Part shown: in pieces, positions 63,885-64,000 of the stretch
How positions within the stretch are numbered: position 1 is the first letter of the stretch
Layout of the letters: each line of letters opens with the position of its first letter
DNA from: Angiostrongylus vasorum
Taxonomy: Eukaryota > Nematoda > Chromadorea > Rhabditida > Metastrongylidae
DNA length: 64,000 nucleotides
Direction: 5' to 3'
Assembly: GCA_018806985.1 (NCBI GenBank)
Contig: JADANN010000032.1
Coordinates: 2,749,501-2,813,500 of the forward strand
Translations under genes and position numbers: made by a program
Notes under the pieces: model-generated
The model's database searches: none
What the model was told of the DNA's origin: nothing
Seen by the model: only the letters and a program-made list of their open reading frames with translations

Positions 63885-64000
63885 GTTAGCCTTTTTTTAT
63901 TTACTGCTTACAGTTTTTGATGGGAGGGTATTTTGGCAAATATAACTCCTATGATGCTGAGATATTTGCAAAACTCTGGACCGCAGGTGTTTGCGGTGGT
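63885..64000 (-). mobile_element. SINE-C copy cut by the window end
   Basis: GCTTACAGTTTTTGATGGG, GATGCTGAGATATTTGCAAA and GACCGCAGGTGTTTGCGGTG match the reverse family order and run off the end. Confidence 0.75.

Overview
The window looks like nuclear DNA from a parasitic nematode, probably of the hookworm/strongyle type. The evidence is small exons split by AT-rich introns ending in TTTCAG or TTTAG, a nematode-style MIF-1 gene, a full CCR4-NOT subunit 3 gene, and a heavy load of tRNA-headed short repeats and RTE-like LINE remains. I found no bacterial-style operon, CRISPR array, rRNA or intact tRNA. Species assignment is inference.

Gene layout: (1) 5330-10616 (+), a seven-exon Kruppel-like zinc-finger transcription factor, 328 aa, every splice phase consistent. 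(2) 13858-16043 (+), a three-exon 171-aa protein resembling the BOD1/Shg1 family. (3) 20547-21794 (-), a three-exon 115-aa macrophage migration inhibitory factor homologue (MIF-1 type). (4) 25677-37671 (+), a 12-kb CNOT3/NTL-3 gene of about 725 aa, with complete N- and C-termini and one central exon boundary I could not reconcile. (5) 42099-43902 (-), an R-SNARE (synaptobrevin-like) gene. Between 44000 and 46730 there is a set of coding-looking segments, partly on both strands, that I could not assemble or identify; smaller candidates lie near 48117 and 57907.

The rest is mostly repeats. Three dispersed families have tRNA-like heads (A-box and B-box on one strand) and are called SINE-A, SINE-B and SINE-C here; they account for roughly forty insertions, many in introns of the five genes. 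Two longer RTE-like LINE remains (49060-51110 and 53440-56270, both -) and two fragments (13500-13690, 40500-41205) are broken by frameshifts and stops. A decayed mariner-type transposase lies antisense in a CNOT3 intron. A foldback (MITE-like) family is best seen as a 408-bp near-perfect inverted repeat at 41218-41625, and its members share a GAAACGTCAGC core and a short flanking motif. Simple repeats include CA at 637-843, CT at 4367-4428 and a compound TA/GA tract at 31562-31640.

The five genes show no evident shared pathway (transcription, a COMPASS/BOD1-type role, MIF tautomerase, mRNA deadenylation, membrane fusion). This is ordinary gene order in a repeat-rich genome, not a gene cluster with one job. 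The most unusual observations are the repeated use of AAG 3' splice sites, the foldback family with its shared flanking motif, and the unassigned coding-like block at 44-46.7 kb.
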